Numbered from the stretch's first letter, positions 17,842-27,711 are shown. The stretch is DNA of 64,000 nucleotides from Bacillus sp. P14.5 (GCF_003316765.1 NZ_NIJF01000083.1:278079-342078); one strand, 5' to 3'. The notes: a model not told the origin generated them from the sequence alone. Made by a program: numbers and translations.

Positions 17842-18675
17842 TCAATCAGCAAACCAGCTGATTCCCAAAGTGTTTTCTCCTGCATGAACTCCAATGACCG
17901 CACCGAGTTCATGTGAGGAAAAGTTTATTCCAGGGTACTTGCCGGCAAGATCATTCACCCAGGAATCTGCTTCACCTTTATTCAAACCATAAAGAATATA
18001 GACCTCATTGATCTCTTTGCTCTGCAGCACATCATCTAAATAGTCTTTCATCCTGCTGTAGCCTTTTACAGTGCTTCTAACCTTCTCCTCGACTTCCAGT
18101 TTTCCATCTTTTATCGCCAGGATCGGTTTTATTTTCAGTACGGAACCAAGAAAAAATGATACTCCGTTCATTCTCCCGCTTTTGTGCAGCTGCTCAAGGC
18201 TTCCTACCATAACATACGTTTCACCAGTATCAATTTTAGCCAATAAGACCCTTTCTATTTCAGAAGGACTCATTCCTTTGCTTTCTGCTTCCATACCTTG
18301 CAGTAAAAGTTTCGTCAAAGGATAGGAGAGAATTTTTGAATCTATTACGGTTACCGGTATATCCACGAGCTGTGCTGCCTGGCGGGCAGAAGAAATGGTT
18401 CCGCTGAAAGCAGCCGACACATGAATGGAAAAGATGTGATCATACTCCTCTTGAAGACTGCAGTAGAGCTCCTGGAATACGCCGATGGATGGCTGAGATG
18501 TTTTCGCATCAGAACCCTTTTCTTTTAAAAGATGAAATAGTTCCTGCGGAAATAAATCGATGCCATCTTTATACTCTTTGCCTCCTATCAATATATTCAT
18601 GGGCACCACAAATACATTATTGAGCTTCTCCACCGTCCTGCTTGCCGTACTGTCTGTCACCCAGGCTATCTTCAT
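17842..18675 (-). CDS. DegV family fatty-acid-binding protein (second paralogue)
   Basis: 277 aa. IAWVTDSTAS at the N-terminus, KTSQPSIGVF loop, HVSAAFSGT, and VIGVHAGENTLG near the C-terminus, the complete DegV signature. Diverged from the 3801-4643 paralogue, so not a recent duplication. Three ATGs lie close together; the third (18675) has AAGGGGG at the right distance. Role by family: presenting fatty acids for phosphorylation. Confidence 0.88.
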   Translation of the reverse strand: MKIAWVTDSTASRTVEKLNNVFVVPMNILIGGKEYKDGIDLFPQELFHLLKEKGSDAKTSQPSIGVFQELYCSLQEEYDHIFSIHVSAAFSGTISSARQAAQLVDIPVTVIDSKILSYPLTKLLLQGMEAESKGMSPSEIERVLLAKIDTGETYVMVGSLEQLHKSGRMNGVSFFLGSVLKIKPILAIKDGKLEVEEKVRSTVKGYSRMKDYLDDVLQSKEINEVYILYGLNKGEADSWVNDLAGKYPGINFSSHELGAVIGVHAGENTLGISWFAD

Positions 18676-18730
18676 AATCATCATCCCCCTTACCCTATGT
18701 GTATGTCCAGGCCCTGTTTATCTATGAACC

Positions 18731-19222
18731 TTAAGAAAATAATTCTAGTAAAGAATTCTCTATGTGAACCACAACTTCCTCCAAATCATCCACCATTTCT
18801 TCCGTAATGATCCGATTAAATTCAACAATTCCCTGATGAAGAGATGGGCGGCTTGTGGAAGTAACTTTCCGCCATTCAATATTCCTGCTGGGTCCCCACC
18901 GTTCTTGCAAGCTGGTAATAAAGGTTTCAGAAAATAGACTTCCTTCTGATTCATATTGAACTTGAAGCCTAGCTCCGGGTTCACCCCCGATCCCCGGAAA
19001 AGCCTCTGCATTCCATTCTTCAGCACCGGCAGTCAAGGTTACCGTCACTGTAACATTATCTATTGCAGGGTTGCAGATGGTTAAAGAATACCTCCTTTCC
19101 ATACTAGCCAGATCGATAATATCTTTTCTATTAATCACCTTCAGTGAGCCCGCTAATTCAAGATCATATAGAGCTCCTTGCAGAATCACTTTAAGATTTT
19201 CATAGGCTGCAGGATCAAACAT
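18731..19222 (-). CDS. unknown 163-aa protein
   Basis: I do not recognise this family. Soluble, acidic, with beta-rich stretches (VTVTVTLTAGAEEW, ARLQVQYESEG) and a helical acidic C-terminus (VDDLEEVVVHIENSLLEL). No cysteines in a motif, no signal peptide. GGGAGGGAAAGG precedes ATG 19222. Lies between fhs and degV on the same strand, 27 bp after fhs. ORF quality is good, so the gene is real even though unnamed. Confidence 0.65.
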   Translation of the reverse strand: MFDPAAYENLKVILQGALYDLELAGSLKVINRKDIIDLASMERRYSLTICNPAIDNVTVTVTLTAGAEEWNAEAFPGIGGEPGARLQVQYESEGSLFSETFITSLQERWGPSRNIEWRKVTSTSRPSLHQGIVEFNRIITEEMVDDLEEVVVHIENSLLELFS

Positions 19223-19249
19223 AATCCTTTCCCTCCCTTCGTCCCTGAC

Positions 19250-20938
19250 TTAATAAAGTCCGCTTACATTTCCTTTTTGGTCGACATCCATTCCATAAGC
19301 TGCAGGGGTTTTTGGAAGCCCTGGCATTGTCATGACTTCGCCTGTCATAGCAACAATGAATCCTGCCCCGATTTTTGGTCTGAGTTCTCTTATATGTATG
19401 GAAAAGTCTCTGGGTCTTCCAAGTTTTTTTGCATCGTCGGAAAGAGAATATTGGGTTTTAGCCATGCATACCGGCAATTGCCCCCACCCATTATCTTCAA
19501 TTTCTTTAAGCTGTCTTTCTGCTTTTGTAGAAAATTCTACGTCGCCTGCTCCGTAAACATTGTAAGCGACCGTCTTAATTTTATCTTCCAAGCCCACCTG
19601 ATTGTCGTACAATCTTTTAAAAGATTTTTGTCCATCAGCAATTATATCAATCACTTTGCGTGCTAAATCTTCTCCTCCTTTTCCTCCTTTTTCCCATACT
19701 TCGGTTAAAGAAACAGCTGCTCCATGGCTTTCACACCAATTCATAAGATAAGCAAGTTCCGCCTCTGTGTCAGTGATGAACTTATTTACTGCTATAACAT
19801 AAGGAACCCCGAAAAGGCCGATTGTCTCCATATGTTTTTGAAGGTTTTCTAGTCCTTTTTCAAGCGCAGGTAGATTTTCCTGAGATAAATCCTTTTTGTT
19901 CTGACCACCATGCATTTTCAGCGCACGGACTGTTGCCACCAGTACAACCGCATCCGGACTGGTTCCAAGCGCGGATGTTTTGATATTCATAAACTTTTCC
20001 GCGCCTAAATCTGCGCCAAAGCCTGACTCTGTCACAACATAATCGGCAAGCTTCAGAGCAGCACGGGTGGCAATCACTGAATTGCAGCCATGCGCTATGT
20101 TCGCAAATGGGCCGCCATGAACTAGAGCTGGTGTATGTTCAATGGTCTGGACAAGGTTGGGTTTCACGGCATCTTTAAGAAGCATTGCGAGCGCTCCCTC
20201 TACACCAAGCTGTTTGACAGTAACAGGCTCTTTACGCATGTTATAAGCGATGACCATACTTCCCAGGCGTTTCTTTAAATCATCAAGGTCATTCGCAAGG
20301 CAAAGTACTGCCATGATCTCGGATGCAACAGTTATGTCAAATCCATCTTCTCTTGGCACCCCCTGTACCGGACCGCCCAACCCGATGACAATCTGTCTTA
20401 AGGCACGGTCATTAATGTCAAGGGCGCGTTTCCAAGTAATTCTTCTCTGATCGATTTCAAGTTCATTTCCTTGATGCATATGATTATCAATCATAGCTGC
20501 CAAGGCGTTATTTGCAGTAGTTATAGCATGGATGTCACCCGTGAAATGAAGATTGATATCTTCCATTGGAAGAACCTGGGCATATCCGCCGCCTGCCGCT
20601 CCCCCCTTGACTCCCATTGTCGGACCTAATGAAGGTTCCCGCAGGGCAATCATCGTTTTGTTGTTGATAGTGTTCAGGGCGTCGCCAAGTCCTACTGTTA
20701 CAGTTGATTTACCTTCTCCAGCTGGTGTGGGGTTGATAGAAGTGACAAGTATCAGCTTCCCATCCTGGTTTCCTTCCAGTTTATTTAACGTTTCAAACGA
20801 TAATTTCGCTTTATATTTTCCATACAGCTCTATATCCTCGTCCTGAAGACCAAGAGATGCTGCTATGTCCGTTACAGGGAGCATTTGGGCTTTCTGAGCG
20901 ATTTCAATGTCTGATAAGTACTTTTTCTTTTGGTCCAT
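19250..20938 (-). CDS. fhs: formate--tetrahydrofolate ligase
   Basis: ATP-dependent synthesis of 10-formyl-THF. 562 aa, full length. ATP-binding P-loop TPAGEGKST (about 65-73), [35 protein letters not shown], and the C-terminal [14 protein letters not shown] are diagnostic. Start ATG 20938 has AGGAGG seven bases upstream. Divergent from ugtP. B. subtilis lacks fhs, so this is one of the lineage differences; it links with dfrA/thyA in folate one-carbon metabolism. Confidence 0.95.
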   Translation of the reverse strand: MDQKKKYLSDIEIAQKAQMLPVTDIAASLGLQDEDIELYGKYKAKLSFETLNKLEGNQDGKLILVTSINPTPAGEGKSTVTVGLGDALNTINNKTMIALREPSLGPTMGVKGGAAGGGYAQVLPMEDINLHFTGDIHAITTANNALAAMIDNHMHQGNELEIDQRRITWKRALDINDRALRQIVIGLGGPVQGVPREDGFDITVASEIMAVLCLANDLDDLKKRLGSMVIAYNMRKEPVTVKQLGVEGALAMLLKDAVKPNLVQTIEHTPALVHGGPFANIAHGCNSVIATRAALKLADYVVTESGFGADLGAEKFMNIKTSALGTSPDAVVLVATVRALKMHGGQNKKDLSQENLPALEKGLENLQKHMETIGLFGVPYVIAVNKFITDTEAELAYLMNWCESHGAAVSLTEVWEKGGKGGEDLARKVIDIIADGQKSFKRLYDNQVGLEDKIKTVAYNVYGAGDVEFSTKAERQLKEIEDNGWGQLPVCMAKTQYSLSDDAKKLGRPRDFSIHIRELRPKIGAGFIVAMTGEVMTMPGLPKTPAAYGMDVDQKGNVSGLY

Positions 20939-21081
20939 TTTCATTCCTCCTGAGTTCAATACGACTTACACTATGTAATTTTAACAAAAAAGCTTTCGTT
21001 CCTTCATATACAGTTTACAAATCCTTTGTAACCTATTTTTATAGGATACCATTTTTTCTTTATATTAAGGGGGCTCTGTTT

Positions 21082-22221
21082 GTGCATAATACAATGAGGA
21101 TTTTGATTTTGACTGCCCACTATGGAGAAGGGCATGTCCAGACTGCCCAAACACTTGCTGATACATTTATTGAGAAAGGTGTGCAGAATGTCCATGTTTG
21201 TGATCTGTACGGAGAAGCCTACCCGGCTGTACACAGCTTTGCACAAACTCTTTTGAAGAAAAGTTTTTCGAAATTAGGGGCTCCTTTGTATAAAGTGTTT
21301 TACTACGGCACAGATAAGCTTTCGACTAAAGGCCTTTCTTACTTTTACCAACACCTTGGAAAGAAAAGACTCATTGAATTATTTCAAATGTACCGCCCGG
21401 ATATAATCATTACAACTTTCCCTATGCATGCCGGTGCCTACTTGCGTTCACGTCCGGCATTCAACATCCCGACATACACCGTCATCACCGATTATTGTGC
21501 CCACCCTTTATGGACCCATCCCTTAATAGAACAGTACTATGTCGCCTCCCAACAAGTCAAAAGCACTCTTACCAAATTTGGAGTGAACGATAAACAAATC
21601 AGCGTAACTGGCATTCCTATCCGAAAAGGATTTAATACCCCCCCTGCCCGTTCGCCAGGAACCTTCCATAAATTTGGTCTGGACCCCAGCAAAAAAACGG
21701 TAGTAATTGCTGGAGGAGGACTTGGGCTCCTTCCTGATATTAATGTAATCTATAAAGAGTTGAATTCTTGTAAAATCCAGATAGTTCTCATGACGGGCAG
21801 GAATAGCGACTTAATGAATCATCTTTCAGCTGTTTATAATTCTTATGATAATATCAAAATTTTCGGCTATCTCGAGAACATACTCGAACTTATGTCTGTA
21901 ACAGACTGCCTTGTCACAAAGCCAGGCGCTATCACGCTTACAGAAGCAGCCTCATTGAATATCCCGGTAATATTAGTAAACCCTAATCCCGGGCAGGAGG
22001 CTGAAAATGCACAATTCTTCACCAGTAAAGGGGCAGCCATCATCGCCAAAAAATCTGATTCCATAAGCTCTTATATATCTTCCATCCTTTCAGATGAAGT
22101 GCTCAGGCAGCAGTTTTCCAATGGCTATCAATCAATTTATAAAAGAGAAGCTGCATTGAAGATTGCCGATGATATACTTGACCGGAATAGTCATATACAT
22201 CAACATATAGGGGCCAACTAA
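21082..22221 (+). CDS. ugtP: processive diacylglycerol beta-glucosyltransferase
   Basis: UgtP transfers glucose from UDP-glucose to diacylglycerol, making the glycolipid anchor of lipoteichoic acid; in B. subtilis it also couples cell size to nutrients. 379 aa against about 382 in B. subtilis. ILTAHYGEGHVQTA (N-terminal MGT/MurG-like loop), VITDYCAHPLW, and the UDP-binding C-domain with TKPGAITLTEAASLN and NPNPGQE. The long frame extends upstream, but AAGGGGG eight bases before GTG 21082 fixes the start. Stop codon directly abuts the next ATG. Confidence 0.92.
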   Translation: MHNTMRILILTAHYGEGHVQTAQTLADTFIEKGVQNVHVCDLYGEAYPAVHSFAQTLLKKSFSKLGAPLYKVFYYGTDKLSTKGLSYFYQHLGKKRLIELFQMYRPDIIITTFPMHAGAYLRSRPAFNIPTYTVITDYCAHPLWTHPLIEQYYVASQQVKSTLTKFGVNDKQISVTGIPIRKGFNTPPARSPGTFHKFGLDPSKKTVVIAGGGLGLLPDINVIYKELNSCKIQIVLMTGRNSDLMNHLSAVYNSYDNIKIFGYLENILELMSVTDCLVTKPGAITLTEAASLNIPVILVNPNPGQEAENAQFFTSKGAAIIAKKSDSISSYISSILSDEVLRQQFSNGYQSIYKREAALKIADDILDRNSHIHQHIGAN

Positions 22222-23201
22222 ATGGATACGCTGACTCATGTTGTCATTGGCGGCGGTATTGCAACCTTAAGCATGCTGGACCCTGTAATAGCTGAAGCAG
22301 GACTTTCTCCATTAATCTATGCTTCTTGCATTCTAGGCTCTAATGCGCCTGACCTTGATTACTTTTACAAGATGAAAGGGAAAAGTGCCTATTACCGTAA
22401 TCACAGAGGCTTTTCTCATTCCATCCCCATGGTAATCATCTGGACGCTTTTGATTTCCTTGCTTTTCGTTCCGTTTGTATCCCCGGCCTTCTTGCTTCAT
22501 TTAGCTTTTTGGACTTATCTTTCTGTGCAATTTCATGTCATTTCGGATATCTTAAATATTCATGGAACACAAGCACTGCGGCCATTTTCATCGAGATGGA
22601 TTTCGCTGGACGCTGTCCCTCTCTTTGATTTTTTCATTATAGTCGTTCATGCAGCAGGTTTTGGTGCAGTATTATTAGGGGAGCCTCCCGGTGAAACCTT
22701 TCGCAATGTTTATGGAATCCTGGCGGTCTATATAACTGTAAGATTAGCTGTCTCATTTTCAGTCAAAGCACACTTGCGGGCTCATTTCAAAAACGCAGAG
22801 AGAATAAAAATTGTTCCTTCAATGAATCTCTGGAGTTTTCGAGTCATCATTGAAACAAAAAAGATTTTATTCTTGGTAAGTACTCAGTGGGAAGTCTTAT
22901 CATCGATACCATACTCAGCAAATCCTTTGAGATGGAAAACAGTGTTCAACTTTCCTTACAAAATGAAGAGATCACCAATTTCCTTTTCAGCACTCCGTTC
23001 GTCCTTCCGAAGATTGTCAATCGAAAAAACAGGATAGAAGTCTGGTGGATCGATCTGCGCTTCAGGAAAAAGGGGTTCTTTCCTTTTATGGCTGTACTGG
23101 TTATGGATAAATCCCTTTCTAACGGTAAGGCGTATGCTGGCTGGTTCCACAGTCCATTTCAATTCAAAAAGAAGGTAAGTGAATTAAATAGTGAACTATA
23201 A
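22222..23201 (+). pseudogene. yfhP: YfhP-like membrane-bound metal-dependent hydrolase, frameshifted
   Basis: Membrane hydrolase of the YdjM/YfhP family. Frame 1 reads 22222-23037: MDTLTHVVIGGGIA, ASCILGSNAPDLDYF, HRGFSHS (metal-binding Asp/His), several helices, then ...RVIIETKK followed by non-family residues. The true C-terminus (GKYSVGSLIIDTI ... WIDLRFRKKGFFPFMAVLV) continues one frame back, to 23201. The switch is at the A6 run 22857-22862: one extra A gives a seamless 326-aa protein, close to the family length. That site reads A_AAA_AAG in zero frame. Coupled to ugtP. Sequencing error, mutation, or less likely recoding. Confidence 0.8.
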
Positions 23202-23249
23202 ATAGATCGTTATTAGCATAACTTCCTTTCATAACAAAACTCATCAAAC

Positions 23250-23287
23250 AAAACCCCACTCATCAATAGGAAAAAGTGGGGTTTTAC
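23250..23287. terminator. bidirectional terminator
   Basis: AAAACCCCACT ... AGTGGGGTTTTA between convergent yfhP-like and AIM24 genes. Confidence 0.9.
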
Positions 23288-23328
23288 TGTACTGAAAGGA
23301 AAACATCTTCCCTTCTTAAAGTATTTCT

Positions 23329-24024
23329 TTATTGCTGTTCACTGTAATACACTTCTTCAAACGGCTGGACTACTACGAAACCTTCTCCTTCGAATTTCAT
23401 TTGAATGGATTCTCCGCTGCCTCTGCCAAAAAAGGTCTTCAATGAGACATCAGTCACAAAATCAGGCTCAAGATCCCCTGACCAGGCTACAGTAGCATTA
23501 GGGTCTGTATAAACAGGGCTTCCCGGCCTCACAATTAGTGTCAAAGGTTCATAATGCGATGTTATTGCCACCATTCCGGTACCTTCGATGTGCACATTGA
23601 ATAATCCACCTGCCATCATGCCTGCTACCCTTCTCATCAGTTTAATATCCCACTTCATTCCCGGCTGAAAGGCCAGCAGATCATTTCCATTCACATAAAT
23701 CGATTCATTGCTAAGGTGAAGGATCGATATTTTCTTCCCTTGGTCAGCTAAATATAATTTCCCTTGACCTGCTGCTTTCATTAAAGAAGTGCCTTCACCT
23801 GTAAATGCCTTTTTAAACATCTTGCCCAAACCGTGCTCAAGGACACCTTCCCTCTCAAATTTAATCTGGCCTCTATAAGAAACCATCGCACCCATTTTCG
23901 CCCACACCTCTCCATCAAGGTTGACTTCGAGCATCCTGGGTGTTTCCAGTTCAAATAATCCTTCACCCTTATCTTCCTGTTGTGTCTGCTTGATAAATTC
24001 ATCTATTGAAAAACGCTGTTTCAT
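23329..24024 (-). CDS. AIM24 family protein
   Basis: 231 aa, AIM24/DUF124 family. Beta-strand-rich with the typical MLEVNLDGEVWAKMGAMVSYRG, TGEGTSLMKAAGQGKLYLAD and GAMVSYRG/IEGTGMVAITSHYEPL blocks. Bacterial members are cytosolic double-psi-like beta-barrels of unknown role. GGAGG seven bases before ATG. The methyltransferase gene ends 14 bp upstream on the same strand, so they form a two-gene unit. Confidence 0.82.
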   Translation of the reverse strand: MKQRFSIDEFIKQTQQEDKGEGLFELETPRMLEVNLDGEVWAKMGAMVSYRGQIKFEREGVLEHGLGKMFKKAFTGEGTSLMKAAGQGKLYLADQGKKISILHLSNESIYVNGNDLLAFQPGMKWDIKLMRRVAGMMAGGLFNVHIEGTGMVAITSHYEPLTLIVRPGSPVYTDPNATVAWSGDLEPDFVTDVSLKTFFGRGSGESIQMKFEGEGFVVVQPFEEVYYSEQQ

Positions 24025-24038
24025 GTCTAAACCTCCAA

Positions 24039-24722
24039 TTAGTTATTTTTAATTCTGAACATGAATAGGGTCATAAATGATAAAGCCTGCTTTAATTCAG
24101 AGGAAAGATTCATAATATGCTTCTCGGTCACACCTTTTTTGTAAATCCATTTTTCATCCTCTTTCATCATCCCGCTATCAAGGGCAAGCTTTTCCAGCTC
24201 CCATGGCATCATGGTATTACATATTACTTTTTCCCCGTGTAATCGCGGAAAGGAGTTTCCCCGTGGGTGGGCAGTCGGTCCAAGAATACCAATACATAAC
24301 ATTCCATCCTGCTTCACCAATTCTTTAACTTGATTCAAGGCATGGAGAGGGTCTTCGGTCCATTCCAATGAATTAATCATCATGACTGAATCGAATTGTT
24401 CTTTCTCAAATGGGGGATTTGAAAGGTCTCCCTGTATAAAATTCAATCCATCCTTTTCTTGCTGTTTTGCAAATTCCACCATTTTTTCCGACAGGTCCAT
24501 TCCTATTACTTTAAAACCGTTCTCATAAAGCAGATAAGACCCAAATCCGTCACCGCACCCTAAGTCGGCCACCATGCTACCTTCAGGAATGTGCTTCACC
24601 ATAAAAGGAATAATTTCTTTCCTGCTGCCCTCTGTCCACATATTCACACTTCTGCTATGCCAGTTGCTTGCATTATGATTCCAGCGCTCTTGTGCACTTT
24701 CATGCCATTCATTCTTGTTCAC
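24039..24722 (-). CDS. class I SAM-dependent methyltransferase
   Basis: A 227-aa small-molecule-type methyltransferase: motif I VADLGCGDGFGSYLL (about 50-64), acidic loop MDLSEKMVEFA, QGDLSNPPF, and post-motif II SVMMINSLEWTEDP. Starts at GTG 24722 with AGGTGA upstream; no better ATG is available. Substrate cannot be read. In operon with the AIM24 gene. Confidence 0.85.
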   Translation of the reverse strand: MNKNEWHESAQERWNHNASNWHSRSVNMWTEGSRKEIIPFMVKHIPEGSMVADLGCGDGFGSYLLYENGFKVIGMDLSEKMVEFAKQQEKDGLNFIQGDLSNPPFEKEQFDSVMMINSLEWTEDPLHALNQVKELVKQDGMLCIGILGPTAHPRGNSFPRLHGEKVICNTMMPWELEKLALDSGMMKEDEKWIYKKGVTEKHIMNLSSELKQALSFMTLFMFRIKNN

Positions 24723-24951
24723 TCTGTCACCTGCTTTGTCAGTAAATTATGTAAGTATATTCTCCATCAATACTATTTTCCCACCAGACCTGCAAAATCC
24801 TTCTTTTCGAGGCTTCTTTTTAAGGTGTTTCTATCATTTGCGCCGTTTTTATACTGTTTGACTAATCAAGGATGAAATGCGGCTGCAGCCTGGAAGCAGG
24901 TGCTCTCTCAGTGGATTCACCCTCCCAGCCATTCAGCAGAATCTGTCCAAC
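24723..24951. other. intergenic, no feature recognised
   Basis: No SD-led ORF, hairpin or repeat was seen before the MITE-like copy at 24952; presumably contains the methyltransferase promoter. Confidence 0.4.
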
Positions 24952-25126
24952 TGGCTCTTTTCGTGAACTTTGGTTGCTAATTCATATGAAATTCGTAAGA
25001 TGAAGTTATTATTCATTGAAGAGATCCTGGTAAGCAAGAAAGAAAAGAGCTGATCCCTCCATGTTAAGGAGAGAAACCTTAGCATCCATGGTACTCCCGT
25101 ATCTTGGGGATTTTTTTAAACAGCCC
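24952..25126. repeat. MITE-like element (copy 4), partly degraded
   Basis: Starts GGCTCTTTTCGTGAACTTTG, has AAGAAAGAAAAGAGCTGATC and CTTAGCATCC internally, and ends TTTTTAAACAGCCCC. Confidence 0.65.
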
Positions 25127-25228
25127 CTATCTTTACCAAAATAGCCTTCCAATTTTAAAATCACCCTTTTAATTTTGCTTATTTTGACCATACTAGGTGT
25201 GAAAATAATTGTAAAGGGTGGATAATAG

Positions 25229-25447
25229 ATGGAAGAAATCACTAAGATCCAAAGGAAACACGACGGGGAAATCATCAGTTTCCAGACTTCAACAGGACGG
25301 ATCATCTCTTATCAGAAGGCATTGATGGAAGCTCAAGAGGGAAGTTTAACAGGTGTCAGCTTAGAACTTGATGATAATGGTATGACTCATTTATCCAGCA
25401 GTATGGACGGAGATACCGGGTTTTCCGGGCTGCCAGAGATTTTTTAA
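25229..25447 (+). CDS. small DUF3892-like protein
   Basis: A 72-aa protein with the look of DUF3892: EEITKIQRKHDGEIISFQTS, then GRIISYQKALMEA and VSLELDDNG. SD AAGGGTGG, ATG 25229. Flanked by MITE-like copies 4 and 5, so it is a gene island between repeats. Function unknown. Confidence 0.7.
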   Translation: MEEITKIQRKHDGEIISFQTSTGRIISYQKALMEAQEGSLTGVSLELDDNGMTHLSSSMDGDTGFSGLPEIF

Positions 25448-25507
25448 GAATAAGACTGCTTCCCAATATACTTCTTAATAAGATGCAGAAGGAAATCTGT
25501 ATAAATA

Positions 25508-25699
25508 AGGCTCTTTTCGTAAACTTTGTTGCTATTTGACGCCAATTCTGAAAAAAAAAACCATAGTTCAGTGGAATAACCTGGTAAACATGAAAAGAAA
25601 AGAGCTTCTCTCCCAGATTTGAGAAAAACCCTTAGTATCGGGGGGAAAATCCGGCTCTTGGGATTTTTCCGAAAAGCAACAATGTATGCGAAAACAGCC
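25508..25699. repeat. MITE-like element (copy 5), well preserved
   Basis: Termini GGCTCTTTTCGTAAACTTTG and, inverted, GGCTGTTTTCGCATACATTG match over most of 24 bases. Between them is an internal pair of AAGAAAAGAGC / GGCTCTTGGG blocks. Best reference copy in the window. Confidence 0.8.
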
Positions 25700-25705
25700 A
25701 TAAAT

Positions 25706-25738
25706 AAAAGAGGACGATTCAGGAAATCGTCCTCTTTT
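25706..25738 (-). terminator. terminator of mntR
   Basis: AAAAGAGGACGATT ... AATCGTCCTCTTTT directly at the mntR stop, T-rich both sides. Confidence 0.88.
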
Positions 25739-26160
25739 CAGTCGTTCTCATTTTTAGCTTGTATATCCCTTAAGCTTTTAAGAAGTTCATCATTATCTTC
25801 AAATAGCTGTACGAGATCCCCGATCCTGTCAATCGAATCCCAGCTTAGGTGATGCTCGATTCCTTCAACATCTTCATAAATATTTTCTTCTTTCACACCG
25901 ATAATATTCAAGAATTGTTCCAGGAGCTCATGCCTGAAAACCAGCCTTTTCCCGATTTTGGTTCCTTTGGCAGTCAAGACGAGACCCCGGTATTTTTCAT
26001 ATACCAGATAATCATCTTTATCTAATTTCTGTACCATCTTGGTTACTGAGGAGGGATGGACAGACAGGGCATCAGCTATATCTGAAACTCTGGCGTATCC
26101 TTTATTATCGATCAGTAAATAGATCTGTTCTATATAATCTTCCATACTTGGCGTCGGCAT
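25738..26160 (-). CDS. mntR: manganese-responsive repressor MntR
   Basis: DtxR-family metalloregulator that represses Mn(II) uptake genes when bound to manganese. 140 aa. The winged helix (about 20-70: [20 protein letters not shown]) is followed by the dimerisation domain. Metal ligands are in place: Asp8 and Glu11 in SMEDYIEQ, then HELLEQF (His77 region) and [11 protein letters not shown] (Glu99/Glu102/His103). The frame runs further upstream, but GGAGGG fixes ATG 26160. No Mn transporter gene adjacent, as in B. subtilis. Confidence 0.95.
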   Translation of the reverse strand: MPTPSMEDYIEQIYLLIDNKGYARVSDIADALSVHPSSVTKMVQKLDKDDYLVYEKYRGLVLTAKGTKIGKRLVFRHELLEQFLNIIGVKEENIYEDVEGIEHHLSWDSIDRIGDLVQLFEDNDELLKSLRDIQAKNEND

Positions 26161-26345
26161 ATCGAACCCTCCACATTGGTAAAATATCATTAAAAGTTTA
26201 CTATAGATGCTTATTGAATACAACAGCAAGTATTGAAACCATCATTTCCGAACCCATGATGAGCTATATTTTTTCTTCTTCAGCAATGCTCAATCATCAT
26301 AATTGAAACCTTTAAAATTTTCTCACAAAATCTTCTCAAACTTCC

Positions 26346-26375
26346 TTGACTCATCAGAACGCCGTATTGTATATT
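26346..26375 (+). promoter_or_regulatory. sigma-A promoter of cspD
   Basis: TTGACT, 18-bp spacer, TATATT. It predicts a roughly 110-nt leader before the cspD start, typical of cold-shock mRNAs. The rest of the 331-bp gap between mntR and cspD shows no gene. Confidence 0.65.
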
Positions 26376-26491
26376 TAAGACATCATTAACAGAATACTAT
26401 GTCTTCTGCTAAGAATGGCAAAAGGTTCTTACAATGATAATATTTCCAGGAGCACAAAAATGTGCTTGAAAGATTTAGGAGGAACAGTATT

Positions 26492-26692
26492 ATGCAAAAC
26501 GGTAAAGTAAAATGGTTCAATAACGAAAAAGGTTTTGGATTCATCGAAGTAGAAGGCGGAGACGATGTATTTGTTCATTTCACTGCTATCCAAGGTGAAG
26601 GATTTAAATCATTAGAAGAAGGTCAAGAAGTTTCTTTCGAAATCGTAGAAGGCAACCGCGGACCTCAAGCTGCTAACGTAACTAAATTATAA
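26492..26692 (+). CDS. cspD: cold-shock protein CspD
   Basis: A 66-aa single-domain RNA chaperone. KGFGFIEV (RNP-1) and VFVHFTAI (RNP-2) are intact; [15 protein letters not shown] opens the domain. Almost identical to B. subtilis CspD as remembered. AGGAGG sits before ATG 26492, correcting the longer open frame. Leader of about 110 nt, own terminator. Confidence 0.96.
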   Translation: MQNGKVKWFNNEKGFGFIEVEGGDDVFVHFTAIQGEGFKSLEEGQEVSFEIVEGNRGPQAANVTKL

Positions 26693-26712
26693 TTCTGAAT
26701 ATTATAGATGGT

Positions 26713-26744
26713 AAAGGAAGCTGTATTGACAGCTTCCTTTTTTA
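26713..26744 (+). terminator. terminator of cspD
   Basis: AAAGGAAGCTGT ATTG ACAGCTTCCTTTTTT. Confidence 0.92.
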
Positions 26745-26858
26745 CTTTCCTTCAGGCGCTTTACCAGTCTCAAGCACGAAGAGAGCCTTTTTGTGCTTGA
26801 AACTGGTAAAGCGCGCAGGAATGCAGCTCATACCCCATGCTTCTTTACATTAAAATTA

Positions 26859-27041
26859 TTATGTTAAGTTTTTGCCCAATTCTTTGATTTGTTGGCCAAC
26901 TGTACATTTCTCAATACAAAAACGATGAGCATATGTTTTTCCATGTTCTTTCCTAAAGTGCGCTTTCAGCAGGCAGTCCTCACAATATGTGGCATGAAGT
27001 TCATCCAACTTTCCTATGACTTGAGTTCGCTCCACTTCCAT
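26859..27041 (-). CDS. ypeQ: small zinc-finger protein YpeQ
   Basis: 60 aa. Cysteine pattern Y-C-E-D-C-L-L (CxxC) and F-C-I-E-K-C-T-V-G (CxxxC) with intervening histidines (HFRKEHGKTYAHRFC) suggests one zinc site. Recognised as the DUF2602/YpeQ family, next to ypeP as in B. subtilis. The longer upstream frame is rejected: AAAGGTG fits ATG 27041. Function unknown. Confidence 0.82.
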   Translation of the reverse strand: MEVERTQVIGKLDELHATYCEDCLLKAHFRKEHGKTYAHRFCIEKCTVGQQIKELGKNLT

Positions 27042-27063
27042 CACCTTTCTTATATACAATACT

Positions 27064-27711
27064 TCAATATCTTGAGTGGCTGTGAATAAATGTATCCTCC
27101 AGCGCTTGATTTGCCAAATGATCTGCTTCTTTATTTTGTTTCCTGCCGATTGCCTCATATATTGGCCTGATGCCAAGGGATTTTATTTTAGCTTCAATCC
27201 GGTCGAGCCAATCATTCAAAGCTTCTTCGTAGCAGGGCCATTCTCCTTCAAGCTGTTTCAGGACCACTTGCGAATCCCCTTTAATAACACAAGGAACATG
27301 GTGAACACCAAGTTCTTCGAGCAGCCCCATACATGAATAGAGAGCCGCGTATTCAGCTTCATTATTATTCTGGAGTTCGAGAAGTTTTTCATTCTTCCTG
27401 ATCCTGAAATCTTCCCCGCCTTTTTGATAATATATCACCATGCCGAGACCGGCAAGTGCATTTTCCTTATTGTATCCTCCATCAAAGTAAACTGTAATAT
27501 TTTCCGGTTCCTGTTCCAGTTCTTCATTCAATTTGAGGAACTCTTTTCTGTTCCACTCATTCTCCATTTCATCTCTGATGATGATATTCTTCGCTCTCCC
27601 TGTTCTCATCAGATCTTCAATCAAATAATCCACATACTTACGATTCATCCATTCGGATTCAAACGTGATCTTCTCTGGTATTTTGCCGTTGTAATTCCAA
27701 ATCACTTTCAT
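27064..27711 (-). CDS. ypeP: YpeP, RNase H-like protein
   Basis: A 215-aa protein with an N-terminal YpeP-specific region (about 1-70) and a C-terminal RNase HI fold. All four acidic catalytic positions are visible: D in VYFDGGYNK, E in NNNEAEYAAL, D in VIKGDSQVV, D in NKEADHLANQA. Start ATG 27711 with AGGGAAG. Nuclease activity is predicted from intact residues only. Pairs with YpdQ on the other side of ypdP. Confidence 0.85.
   Translation of the reverse strand: MKVIWNYNGKIPEKITFESEWMNRKYVDYLIEDLMRTGRAKNIIIRDEMENEWNRKEFLKLNEELEQEPENITVYFDGGYNKENALAGLGMVIYYQKGGEDFRIRKNEKLLELQNNNEAEYAALYSCMGLLEELGVHHVPCVIKGDSQVVLKQLEGEWPCYEEALNDWLDRIEAKIKSLGIRPIYEAIGRKQNKEADHLANQALEDTFIHSHSRY

Noticed and set aside
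20857..21081. Upstream extension of the ugtP frame
   Set aside because: The extension overlaps the divergent fhs gene and lacks an SD; AAGGGGG fixes GTG 21082.
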